DNA of 64,000 nucleotides from Comamonas sp. B21-038 (GTDB lineage Bacteria > Pseudomonadota > Gammaproteobacteria > Burkholderiales > Burkholderiaceae_C): positions 2,170,001-2,234,000 of the forward strand of contig NZ_CP092462.1 in the NCBI RefSeq assembly GCF_022387135.1, read 5' to 3'. The stretch's first letter is position 1; each line of letters begins with the position of its first letter. Made by a program: the position numbers and the translations under genes. The notes under the pieces were generated by a model, which was not told the DNA's origin, made no database searches, and worked only from the letters and a program-made list of their open reading frames with translations. Positions 20,670 to 28,498 of the stretch are shown piece by piece.

Positions 20670-21323
20670 TATTGAATTCAATGCTTGTCAGAGAGCATAT
20701 GGGAAGCTTCATTCCAGCTTTATACCCGCCTCGGCAACTTCCCCAACGTCAGTCTCCCATTGTTAAGCGTCCAACTATCAACGTTTCTCAGGAAATTCTG
20801 CTACCCAAGGTATAACGCAGAGCACAGAGCCTAGCCAGTACAAGCACAGGTTGCACTTACACCGTACAACCAGCAACGTGAAACGCCAGTCCTTTTGAGT
20901 GGCTTTCTGAAAAGCCAGCAATGCGTGTAAAGTGCAAAGATGGCGCGCACCACATTGATTGACCAAGGCGAACCAGTAATACTGTTTTCTAGCGTCTGTC
21001 GGGAGATAGCGAAGCTGCAAGAACTGTAGCTGGATGTGGCTCTGGGCGAGGCACTACTGGCGCGAGGCATAGTCTGTGAAATCAATCGCACCGACAAAAT
21101 AACTACGGCTTTTGGATTACTAGCGAGCCTCCAGGATGGCAAGCTCAATCTTGGTGTTGGCTCTACTGCCAACGACGTCTAAGCGCGATCATCCGTCCCG
21201 CATGTGCGGCGCCGCATTAGTATGCAGCACGTGATCAATTCCGCGATTGCGAACCAACCACTGCCCATCCTAGACGTGTAACTCCTCTCTTTAAAAATAT
21301 GCGATACTTACACCCAGTTCTCC
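20670..21323. other. Gene-free, decayed stretch at the island's left end
   Basis: No intact gene is visible. On the plus strand around 21015-21181 a short open segment without a start reads like decayed coding sequence (for example EINRTDKITTAFGLLASL), ending TAA at 21179-21181. Two minus-strand frames (20778-21020, 20831-21172) have no recognisable features. Base composition is lower in GC than the flanking core genes. Confidence 0.5.
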
Positions 21324-21462
21324 CGCTAGTGTGTTCACGTGGCGGTTGCAGAACGACGAACCTCGGCGCGAATGTTCTCAACGCTGCGAAGCGGCGAGCA
21401 CATACACCGGACAAAGCACAGTGCAACTGCGTGTACGCGCAGAAGTGGTGCTCGGTGGCCTG
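21324..21462 (+). repeat. 139-bp direct repeat, copy 1
   Basis: Matches copy 2 (21693-21831) at 136 of 139 positions: two adjacent differences near base 47 and one near base 81. It can fold locally: CGCTGC-GAA-GCGGCG forms a triloop hairpin, and GAGCAC (21396-21401) pairs with GTGCTC (21448-21453) around an inner CTGCG/CGCAG hairpin (21427-21431, 21438-21442). The copies are exactly 369 bp (123 codons) apart, so one frame (21331-21837) reads through both. Confidence 0.93.
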
Positions 21463-21692
21463 ATCGAGGTGCAGCTCGTGGCCCCTGAAGCTACGCGGGC
21501 TGATAGAAGTCGTTATGCAACAGGCCGAGGCGTGGATGCGGTGGACGGAACTGACCCGTCAGAGGCGCGCGAAACGCCGCAGATGGGTGCCGTGGCGAAA
21601 TTTCGCGCCCGCATCCTGCATATTCAATACACTTGGAGTGTCGTGATGAAGGTACGAATGAGTTTGATTTGCATTTTCGCCGCATGCGTGAG

Positions 21693-21831
21693 CGCTAGTG
21701 TGTTCACGTGGCGGTTGCAGAACGACGAACCTCGGCGACAATGTTCTCAACGCTGCGAAGCGGCGAGCACATTCACCGGACAAAGCACAGTGCAACTGCG
21801 TGTACGCGCAGAAGTGGTGCTCGGTGGCCTG
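21693..21831 (+). repeat. 139-bp direct repeat, copy 2, just upstream of the reverse transcriptase
   Basis: Second copy of the structured 139-bp element; it ends 52 bp before the reverse-transcriptase start. In the plus frame it follows an ATG (21648) with a hydrophobic stretch (MSLICIFAACVSASVFTW). A short secreted peptide is therefore conceivable, but the near-perfect DNA conservation and the hairpins fit an RNA or recombination element at least as well. Confidence 0.93.
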
Positions 21832-21883
21832 TCTTAAATCTGGCAATCTCAGGGGCATTTTTTAGCCGATTGCGATCAGAGAA

Positions 21884-23089
21884 TTGACTTACTTATCCGA
21901 AATTTCCCACGTAGATGGCCTGCGGCAAGCTTTTAGCCATATTTCCAAAGGCCGACTTGGTCGCCCCTCTGGACTAGTTCAAGGCGTAGACGGAGTATCA
22001 ATAAATTCATTCGCAGAAAATATTGACTCCAAGCTTTTGTCTCTTTCCAAGAGATTGAAAAGCGATTCTTTTCAATTCTCTCAGCTAAAACCAATTATTC
22101 TTCACGACCCGATAAAAAATAAGAGACGAATTATCTGCGTCCCGACTATCGCCGATCGCATTGTTCAAAGAGCAATCTTGGATAGAATTGCCAAATCGCA
22201 AGCCTGGCTATTCAATGAGATTAGTTATGGTTTTATACCAAGAACAGATGAACAAAAAGGGGTAGTTTCCGCTGTAAAAAAAGCAAAAGAGCTTAGAGAA
22301 TCCTCCCCCTGGGTTTTCAAGACCGATATCCAAAAATTCTTTGACCGGGTAAAGCGTCCGCTCCTAGAAGAAGAGGTGCGAAAAAAAATAAGGCAGCGCT
22401 CAATTCACAACCTCTTGCAGCAGGCCATGCATTGCGAAATCAAGCTGGGCCCTAGATCGGAATCGATTCAAATAAAGCAAGCAGGCATTAAATTTGGAGA
22501 AGGTGTTAGGCAAGGGATGCCTCTCTCGCCATTTTTCGCTAATTTAATGCTATCCGACTTTGACAAATACTGCATAAAATCTCATATAAAAGCCATTCGC
22601 TATGCAGATGATTTAATATTTTTCTGTCAGAGCAAAGATCAAGCCATTGCCATTCACCAAGAATGCAAGGAGCGGCTAGCTAAGTTAGAGCTTAGCATTC
22701 CAGATATAGAAGAAAGCAGCAAGAGTGTAATTGCAGGCCCAGATGATTCGGTTTCTTTTCTAGGAGTCGAGCTTTCTCCAGATGGGAAAGGAAATTACTC
22801 TCTTCTGGTTGGGAAGAAGCAATTTCTAGACATCAAAGGAAGCTTCTATAATCTATGCGGCATTTCAGAGTTGAAATCAAAGAACCTTACGCTCGGAAAA
22901 TTACAAGCCGTATTAGATTCAAAAAAGAATGCTTATAGCGCCTGTTACGATTACTGCGATAATATTCAAGAATTAGAAAATCAGATGAGCCACTGGACAA
23001 ATGGGGTTATTAAAAAAGTTCTGAATAATGTTGGCATTTCTGCCGCTACTCTCAGTATAGACGCGCAATGGCTGCTAGGTCTTAGATAA
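21884..23089 (+). CDS. Stand-alone reverse transcriptase
   Basis: 401-aa RNA-directed DNA polymerase. Catalytic Asp148 lies in FKTDIQKFFD, the RT4 motif is QGMPLSPFFAN (Gln210), and the YADD box is Y240-D243, so the enzyme looks active. The N-terminal GVDGVSINSF and RIICVPTIADRIVQRA resemble group-II-intron-like RTs. There is no maturase X or endonuclease domain. It lacks the QG-to-LG and SP-to-SQ changes of diversity-generating RTs, and I see no retron VTG motif. The start is TTG, with an in-frame TAG 21 bp upstream. The gene is strikingly AT-rich against its neighbours, a sign of transfer. A defence-type RT is the leading guess. Confidence 0.85.
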   Translation: MTYLSEISHVDGLRQAFSHISKGRLGRPSGLVQGVDGVSINSFAENIDSKLLSLSKRLKSDSFQFSQLKPIILHDPIKNKRRIICVPTIADRIVQRAILDRIAKSQAWLFNEISYGFIPRTDEQKGVVSAVKKAKELRESSPWVFKTDIQKFFDRVKRPLLEEEVRKKIRQRSIHNLLQQAMHCEIKLGPRSESIQIKQAGIKFGEGVRQGMPLSPFFANLMLSDFDKYCIKSHIKAIRYADDLIFFCQSKDQAIAIHQECKERLAKLELSIPDIEESSKSVIAGPDDSVSFLGVELSPDGKGNYSLLVGKKQFLDIKGSFYNLCGISELKSKNLTLGKLQAVLDSKKNAYSACYDYCDNIQELENQMSHWTNGVIKKVLNNVGISAATLSIDAQWLLGLR

Positions 23090-23450
23090 ATCAGCATTGA
23101 GCAATGTATTGAGCCAATAGAAAAAGCGAGTTGACATGCACCTAGGCGTAGCGCAGGTATGACATTGAATATAAATCGGAAGTGTCAATGTCGCGACGAA
23201 AGCACGGTTAGCTTGATTGGACCGTTGGTGCAATATCTGCAGCCATGCCCATCAATAAAGCCGCATGAAGTTTACTCCTGAGCAACATATGAAGGCGCTT
23301 GAGGTGCGGATTAAGAGGGTCAGCAACAGGCGCAGCTGATTTAATCTGTGATCAACATGCTTCGCAGAGACTATTTAGCGCATGGCGCCAAACGCATTTT
23401 GACAAGTCTTGCAAGAGCAACTGTTCCAAGAACCATCAGTGAGAAGTCCC
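23090..23450. other. Spacer between the reverse transcriptase and the Cys-His-Asp protein
   Basis: About 360 bp without a supported gene. It contains a 7-bp inverted repeat, GACATTG (23161-23167) and CAATGTC (23186-23192), with an 18-nt loop. A 24-codon open frame starts at the ATG in GCATGAAGTTTACTCC near 23265; it is too short to judge. Confidence 0.4.
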
Positions 23451-23891
23451 ATGACCAACCAACAACTGAATGAAATATTTCTGCGTGCAATTCCATTTTT
23501 TGAAAGCTTAAAGGGTGTCCGGGGCATTCCCTTCATTAGCACTTACCCTGTAAACAGCTGTGAGTCAACCAGTGCAATGCTTGCGGCCATCCTTCAAAAA
23601 CTGGATCATCAATTAGATGTTTTAGTTGTTAAAGGGACACAAGCGTCTGGTTACGGAATGCATTTTTGGGTTGAAGCAAATGGCTGTGTTCTCGACCCTA
23701 CTGCACATCAGTTTCCCGAATACAATGCCCCTATTTTTGCAATGCACCCAAGTCCATTGGAAAAGGTTTTTTCACATACAGAGCTATTTACACCGGAACA
23801 AGCTTTGACACAGTGTGATGAAGAAATGGGTTTTCCGAGAGACTTAGCAAATCGTCTCGTCAGTAAATTCCTTACGCATGCTTATTCGTAA
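23451..23891 (+). CDS. Papain/transglutaminase-like protein with Cys-His-Asp triad
   Basis: 146-aa protein from the ATG at 23451. Cys37 heads a helix (NSCESTSAMLAAIL), His71 is in a strand (GMHFWVEANG) and Asp82 follows (VLDPTAHQF). This order and spacing fit the papain-like transglutaminase/cysteine-protease fold seen in many uncharacterised bacterial proteins with a (S/M)H-W-D-TA-QF pattern. No signal peptide, so cytosolic. Low GC, like the reverse transcriptase upstream. Substrate and family name unknown. Confidence 0.65.
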   Translation: MTNQQLNEIFLRAIPFFESLKGVRGIPFISTYPVNSCESTSAMLAAILQKLDHQLDVLVVKGTQASGYGMHFWVEANGCVLDPTAHQFPEYNAPIFAMHPSPLEKVFSHTELFTPEQALTQCDEEMGFPRDLANRLVSKFLTHAYS

Positions 23892-24124
23892 CAGCCGCAG
23901 GGTCGCCCAAGATTTCGAAGCTCAACTTAGCGGTTAAACATCGGATCAAACGCGTTATCTGCCCACTCGTTAGTGTCTGCTCGTTAAACCTAGGCGCACT
24001 ACATCAGCATCCATCGCCTCGGCCGGTCAATAGCAGATACAGCGGCGAGAGAGATGTTTATACGCGATGGCGTCCATCTCAAGTGAGGTCGACAATGCAG
24101 CCTATTAGCGCTCAGGGTCCTCAT

Positions 24125-24510
24125 AAGCAGGGAAAGTGTTGTAATCTCACCCTGCACGACCCTTCTGCCCCTCGGCAGCCTTCTCATTTGCCCGATGCAG
24201 CACCGCCTGTGCATCCTCGGTCAGCGCATACAAAGCACTGTGCAGACCGCCTTACAGCCACTTGCTCAGTTTATACGACCCATCGTCATCCGCACCAATC
24301 AGCAGCGCCTATATAGCACTTAAGCCATACAAGCGCGTGTTGATCGCTTGGGCTTCCCGCTCCGTCAGCGCCAGGTCGTCCCTAAAGCCGCAGGCCCTAC
24401 GTTGCCTGCAAATGTCGTGAATGTCTAAAGGTCGGTCGTCTTGGCCCACGATGGACTGGAAGGCATCAACATGCGCGGTATCCGGGCTGGATGCATCCAA
24501 GCTGGTGGGA
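24125..24510 (-). repeat. Diverged ~375-bp duplication, left copy
   Basis: Clearly similar, in the same orientation, to 27373-27750 over about 375 bp; many substitutions are visible by eye. The two copies bracket the MazG/helicase gene pair. This copy carries in-frame stops and is decayed. Confidence 0.8.
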
Positions 24511-24623
24511 TCGCGCCAGTAGATGGGTGGCCAGTTGGTGTAGGCCAGTGGGCCCGATAGATGGGTTGGCGCCAGTGCCATTCCACTCGTTGGCGATGCA
24601 GAAGGTCTGCGCTTGGACGTCAT
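24147..24623 (-). pseudogene. Broken paralogue of the 27393-27812 protein
   Basis: Reading on the minus strand, the segment DRPLDIHDICRQRRACGF and TEREAQAINTRLYGLSAI matches the intact 139-aa protein. The frame is then cut by TAG at 24309-24311 and TAA at 24252-24254, after which homology continues in the same frame (ALYALTEDAQAVLHRANEK) to a TGA at 24147. The N-terminal part before DRPLDIHD differs from the intact copy, so the 5' end is recombined. Inactive copy of an unknown satellite-type gene. Confidence 0.75.
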
Positions 24624-24933
24624 AGGAGATGTCCCGCGTTTCCAGGCATTCGGCAGCAGGCGGTTGCAAAGGCTGTGAAAAAAACTGCTGACAGTGCCAG
24701 TCCCCATTGCATGAACCGACGCGCTGCATCCACCAGCGAACAAAGGGAAGAAGGGCTGTGCAAAGGCCCTTCGAAAAACATCAGAACACAGATAAATAAC
24801 CTTATCATCTGTTCAAAACGAACATGTTGCCCTCTCACGCAGAAGAAGCACTTTAGTGCTGCAGGCAGCATCGTTCGGATGCCCGAATCCCGAGATCAGT
24901 TTGAACCCCAAGCTGAGACCAAAGGTATGACCC
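24624..24933. other. Intergenic stretch before the MazG/helicase pair
   Basis: About 310 bp with no gene I can support. It has an AT-rich patch at 24770-24830 (ATAAATAACCTTATCATC) that could hold the promoter for the downstream pair, and a small hairpin AGCACTTTAGTGCT near 24848. Confidence 0.35.
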
Positions 24934-25308
24934 GTGGAAAAAACTCTTGTTAACGTTGATGGCGCCGCTCAAGCATTGAGGCAATTTGCTGAAGAGCGAG
25001 ATTGGCATAAATTTCACTCGCCCAAAAATCTGGTCATGGCGCTCTCCGGAGAAGTGGGCGAACTCACCGAAATATTCCAGTGGATGTCGGAAGCGGATTC
25101 GCTCAGTGCTGCGACCTCACCAAAAACATCCCAAGCAGTGCGCGATGAGCTCGCGGACGTCGCGCTTTACCTTGTGCGACTTGCCGACGTGCTTGGGGTT
25201 GACCTGAATGCCGCAGTGAGCAGCAAACTCGCTTCCAACGCTGCCAAGTACCCCATCGAACTCTCCAAAGGAGTGAGTACCAAGTACGACCAGTTGCCAA
25301 AGCCATGA
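24934..25308 (+). CDS. MazG-like nucleotide pyrophosphohydrolase
   Basis: 124-aa all-alpha NTP pyrophosphatase of the MazG/iMazG type (dCTPase or RS21-C6-like). Metal ligands are visible in SGEVGELTEIFQW and in DELADVALYLVRLAD. The start is GTG at 24934; a nearby ATG at 24927 is out of frame. Its TGA overlaps the next gene's ATG (ATGA at 25305-25308), so the two proteins are translationally coupled. Such enzymes hydrolyse (d)NTPs to monophosphates; here the coupling suggests a role with the helicase product. Confidence 0.85.
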   Translation: MEKTLVNVDGAAQALRQFAEERDWHKFHSPKNLVMALSGEVGELTEIFQWMSEADSLSAATSPKTSQAVRDELADVALYLVRLADVLGVDLNAAVSSKLASNAAKYPIELSKGVSTKYDQLPKP

Positions 25309-27176
25309 TCGTCTATCAAGCTGACAAGAAGGAATTCTTGGTTGACTACAACGATCGTGACATCGAGGACGTCATTTACGAAAAGTACCGCGCTGCCACA
25401 GACCGAAGAGTCGCGCAGGCAGAGATCCGATCCTGGCGAGAGTCCCTGGGCTATGTGGCACGTGTCCTGAGTGACCCGGAAATTGCCGACGATGTTGGGG
25501 TGGCGGTGGAATTTATCCTTCCGCAATCTGCCAAACGCATCGACGTCATTCTTGCTGGACATGCTGACGATGGTTCGCGACGTCTGATTGTTGTGGAGCT
25601 AAAGCGGTGGTCCTCAGTAAACGCTACAGACCGCGATGCCATTGTGTTGCTACGCCATGGCGGTCGCTCAGACCAAATGCGTGTGCATCCCAGCTACCAA
25701 GCATGGTCCTACACCGCATTTTTGGAAGGCTTCAACGAGGCTGTCTACGATGGCGGTTTGCAAGTACGCCCTTGCGCCTACCTGCACAATTACGCAGCGG
25801 ATGGGATCATCGATGCGGCTCACTATCAACCCTATATTGATCGTGCGCCACTGTTCCTGAAAGGTGATGATGATCGCAAGCGACTCAGAGAATTCATAAA
25901 ACAGCATCTTCGCCATGGACGAGGTCGTCAGGTGCTGTTCGATCTGGACCAAGGCCGTCTTCGCCCTTCCAAAGCGCTTGCTGACGTCGTCGGGAAGCTT
26001 CTCAAAGGCAACGAAGAATTCGCGCTGATCGATGATCAGAAAGAGATTTTTGAAGCTGCAAAGTCTGCATGCCGTCAAGCGAGCGCTTCCAACCAACCTC
26101 GTGTGGTGATCATTGAAGGCGGTCCAGGAACCGGCAAATCGGTCGTAGCAGTAAACCTGCTGGCAGCCTTGCGAGAAGGGCTGACTGTTAAATACATCTC
26201 CAAGAATGCGGCACCGCGTGCGGTGTATAGCGAAAAGCTCATCCAGACCAGAGAGAACGCGCATCTGGTCAATCTGTTTGGTGGCTCGGGCTCGTTCACT
26301 GAAACAAGCAAGGATGCCTTTGACGTGCTGGTTGTTGACGAGGCGCACCGCCTGACCGAGAAAAGCGGCTTCTACGGGAACCTGGGTACGCACCAAGTAA
26401 AGGAGCTTATCAACTCAGCCAAGTGCAGCATTTTCTTTATTGATGAAGACCAGCGTGTAACGCTCAAGGATGTGGGCACCAAGGCAGCCATCCGTGCGTT
26501 TGCGGCCGCTCGCGGAGCGGTGGTTGAAGAATACGCTCTTACCTCGCAGTTTCGCTGTTCAGGTTCAGATGGTTACCTTGCCTGGGTGGATGATGTCTTG
26601 CAAATCAAAGCGACTGCGAACGGCAGCCTTGAGGACATTCCGTTTGACTTTCAAGTATTCGATGATCCCGAGGAAATGCACGCAGCAATCGAGGCAAAAA
26701 ACGGCGCCAATCGAGCGCGCGTGGTCGCCGGATATTGCTGGCCCTGGAACAGCAAGAAGGACTCCAAGCAGATGGATGTGGTGATCGGTGATTACCAGCG
26801 TCAATGGAATCTCGACCAAGACGGCAGTCTTTGGATTACGGCCCCCCATTCAGTGCAGCAAGTGGGCTGCATCCACACCTGCCAAGGCCTGGAAGTGGAC
26901 TACATCGGCGTGATCATCGGTCCGGATCTGGTGATGGACGGAGAGCAACTTGCCACTCGACCCAGAGCACGCGATCGGCACGATAAAACCATGAAAGGCT
27001 TCGTGAAGATGTCCAAGGAACAGCCTGCTGAAGCTGCACGGCAGGCGGACATGATCATCAAGAATACGTACCGCACGCTAATGACGCGTGGAATGAAGGG
27101 GTGCTATGTCTATGCGACTGACGCAAAGCTGGCCGCCTATCTCAGGTCCCGTGGCAAGCAAACGCAGTCCGCTTAG
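25305..27176 (+). CDS. PD-(D/E)XK nuclease fused to DUF2075/Schlafen-like helicase
   Basis: 623-aa protein. The N-terminal region has a restriction-nuclease-like core: Asp80 in RIDVIL and E98-L-K100 in IVVELKRW. A P-loop ATPase of the DUF2075 (Schlafen group 3) helicase type follows: Walker A GGPGTGKS at 272-279, Walker B VLVVDEAHR near 341-349, then SQFRCSGSDGYLAWVDD and IHTCQGLEVDYIGVIIG near the C-terminus. Domain order nuclease-helicase and the coupled MazG-like gene suggest nucleic-acid degradation in phage defence. GC content is below the core genes. Confidence 0.82.
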   Translation: MIVYQADKKEFLVDYNDRDIEDVIYEKYRAATDRRVAQAEIRSWRESLGYVARVLSDPEIADDVGVAVEFILPQSAKRIDVILAGHADDGSRRLIVVELKRWSSVNATDRDAIVLLRHGGRSDQMRVHPSYQAWSYTAFLEGFNEAVYDGGLQVRPCAYLHNYAADGIIDAAHYQPYIDRAPLFLKGDDDRKRLREFIKQHLRHGRGRQVLFDLDQGRLRPSKALADVVGKLLKGNEEFALIDDQKEIFEAAKSACRQASASNQPRVVIIEGGPGTGKSVVAVNLLAALREGLTVKYISKNAAPRAVYSEKLIQTRENAHLVNLFGGSGSFTETSKDAFDVLVVDEAHRLTEKSGFYGNLGTHQVKELINSAKCSIFFIDEDQRVTLKDVGTKAAIRAFAAARGAVVEEYALTSQFRCSGSDGYLAWVDDVLQIKATANGSLEDIPFDFQVFDDPEEMHAAIEAKNGANRARVVAGYCWPWNSKKDSKQMDVVIGDYQRQWNLDQDGSLWITAPHSVQQVGCIHTCQGLEVDYIGVIIGPDLVMDGEQLATRPRARDRHDKTMKGFVKMSKEQPAEAARQADMIIKNTYRTLMTRGMKGCYVYATDAKLAAYLRSRGKQTQSA

Positions 27177-27372
27177 CCTGCACACCGCATTGAGACTTCA
27201 GTTCTGGCAGCGCAAAAGAGTTCGTCGCTCCCATGGGTATGCGACAACCGAGCTCTTACTCCCCCTGCAAATTGATGAATTGTGAATGTGGCGCGCGCGG
27301 TTTGCAGTCCCACCCAACCCCACACGTGTCGGCATCCACGAATGCCGACTGTTGGCGCTCTGCTCGCTCTTA

Positions 27373-27750
27373 AGCAAGGCAAGCGCTGCGATTCACGCTG
27401 CGCCACCCTTCTGCCCCTCAGCAGCCTTCTCATTAGCCCGATGCAACACCGCCTGCGCATCCTCCGTCAGCGCATACAAAGCACTGTGCAAACCGCCTTG
27501 AAGCCACTTGCTCAGCTTGAACGACCCGCCATCATCCGCACCGATCAGCAGAGTCGATATAGCACTCAAGCCATACAAGCGCGTGTTGATCGCCTGGGCT
27601 TCCCACTCCGTCAGCGCCAGGTCGTCCGTAAAGCCGCCAGCCCTGCGGAGCCTGCAAATGTCATGAATGTCTAAAGGCTGATCGCCATGGCCAGCGAGGG
27701 CCTGGATGGCATCGGCATAAGCGGTATCTAGGCTGGACGATGTATCTGAG
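27373..27750 (-). repeat. Diverged ~375-bp duplication, right copy
   Basis: Right-hand partner of 24125-24510, in direct orientation. It covers most of the intact 139-aa hypothetical gene. Confidence 0.8.
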
Positions 27751-27812
27751 CTGGAATCCACAGATGCAGCGGTTTTTGCTGTCGCGCGGGCAGCTTGGGG
27801 CTTGCTGTTCAT
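27393..27812 (-). CDS. Hypothetical satellite-phage-type protein (139 aa)
   Basis: An intact 139-aa cytosolic protein that I do not recognise by name. It has an Ala/Ser/Thr-rich N-terminus (residues 1-40), then a helical region with HDICRLRRAGGF, a TEWEAQAINTRLYGL segment and a charged tail ending KAAEGQKGGAA. Its ATG overlaps the stop of the upstream Ash-like frame (ATGA), so they form one minus-strand unit. The paralogue at 24147-24623 is a pseudogene. Context suggests a P4-like satellite or prophage remnant. Confidence 0.6.
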   Translation of the reverse strand: MNSKPQAARATAKTAASVDSSSDTSSSLDTAYADAIQALAGHGDQPLDIHDICRLRRAGGFTDDLALTEWEAQAINTRLYGLSAISTLLIGADDGGSFKLSKWLQGGLHSALYALTEDAQAVLHRANEKAAEGQKGGAA

Positions 27813-28264
27813 GATGACGCCTCCTGACTCCGGGACAGGTTGCGGAGTAGAGGCCGTGCCTGTACGGCCATGTGCAGCGCGTTATGCGCGTCAGGATGCA
27901 GTTGGATAAGGGCGACTTCGCCCAGGCAGGAAGTGGGCGCAGAGATGCGCGCGAGGGAGGACTGAGCCATGGTGGACTCCAGGTGGTGCAGTTTGCTAAA
28001 ACCACCCCCTCCCACGCCAATAGAAGGCGGTAGCTCGAACAGGTTGGCGTACCGGGCACCTCCTGCGAGAACCGGCGGAGCTTTCGCTCCCCCATCCGAG
28101 CCACCATAAACCGGGGCACAGACAAGAGAGCCGCAGACTCTGCGAAATAGAGACCACGGCTTACGTCGTGGAGATGCTCCGGGACGCCAATCCCGACTGC
28201 GCTTTACTGGCGCAGCGGCGTAACTGTAGCACGGCAGGAATGGGAGTGTTGAGGTGTGGCGCAT
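27809..28264 (-). CDS. Ash/Icd-like satellite-phage frame
   Basis: A 151-codon frame beginning MRHTSTLPFLPCYSYAAAPV. This pattern, followed by GGSDGGAKAPPVLAGGARYANL, recalls the Ash / cell-division-inhibitor-like proteins of P4-type satellites, where the coding frame runs through the C4 antisense RNA. A shorter product starting at 27970 (MAQSSLARISAP, 53 aa) is equally possible and may be the real protein, since the middle part is constrained as RNA. It overlaps the 139-aa gene's start by 4 bases. Confidence 0.5.
   Translation of the reverse strand: MRHTSTLPFLPCYSYAAAPVKRSRDWRPGASPRRKPWSLFRRVCGSLVCAPVYGGSDGGAKAPPVLAGGARYANLFELPPSIGVGGGGFSKLHHLESTMAQSSLARISAPTSCLGEVALIQLHPDAHNALHMAVQARPLLRNLSRSQEASS
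28018..28125 (-). ncRNA. C4-like antisense RNA of P1/P4-type phages
   Basis: On the minus strand the segment contains GGGGGAGCGAAAGCTCCGCC (a GGAGC-GAAA-GCTCC tetraloop hairpin) followed by AGGAGGTGCCCGGTACGCCA and then ACCTG. This is the hallmark arrangement of C4 RNA, which in P1/P4 regulates an anti-repressor or the phage immunity region by antisense pairing. Ends are approximate. Its overlap with an Ash-like frame is the usual arrangement in satellites. Confidence 0.6.
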
Positions 28265-28370
28265 TATTTGCCCCCTCTTCTGCCCGAGCCTCTCGGTCCT
28301 CCTCAATGAAGCGGTACCGGCCCTGCCGGATCGGTAAGCCGTTACGGTCTATGGCATTGATGCGCTCCAA
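28161..28370 (-). CDS. Small hypothetical protein upstream of the Ash-like frame
   Basis: A 69-codon frame (TTG start) reading ERINAIDRNGLPIRQGRYRF, then an acidic helix and a Ser/Arg-rich end. Open codons extend about 21 further without a good start. The first 35 residues look protein-like; the end overlaps the Ash-like frame. Unknown function; probably part of the satellite remnant. Confidence 0.3.
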   Translation of the reverse strand: MERINAIDRNGLPIRQGRYRFIEEDREARAEEGANNAPHLNTPIPAVLQLRRCASKAQSGLASRSISTT

Positions 28371-28498
28371 CCCACTGGCGATGCTTAGGGTGAGCGCTTG
28401 GGCGTTAAAGGAAATAACCTCAGCGCACCCAGGCTGGCGTTAGAGGATTTTTTCGAGCTTGGTATTGCTTCGTAACGTGCAGACGCTTCAACAAGTAC

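Noticed and set aside
21324-21831. Diversity-generating retroelement template/variable repeat pair
   Set aside because: The three differences between copies are not adenine-specific whichever copy is taken as template, and the RT has QGxxLSP rather than the DGR-type LG...SQ motif.
21324-21831. Integron attC sites
   Set aside because: I cannot find the paired core GTTRRRY and inverse core at the repeat ends, and no integron integrase is present.
21331-21837. 168-aa protein reading through both repeats
   Set aside because: The frame exists because the repeats are spaced by a multiple of three; the content is mostly Arg/Gln-rich repeat sequence with no family resemblance.
21884-23089. Group II intron-encoded protein
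   Set aside because: The RT has intron-like N-terminal motifs, but there is no maturase or endonuclease domain, and I see no domain V/VI structure downstream.
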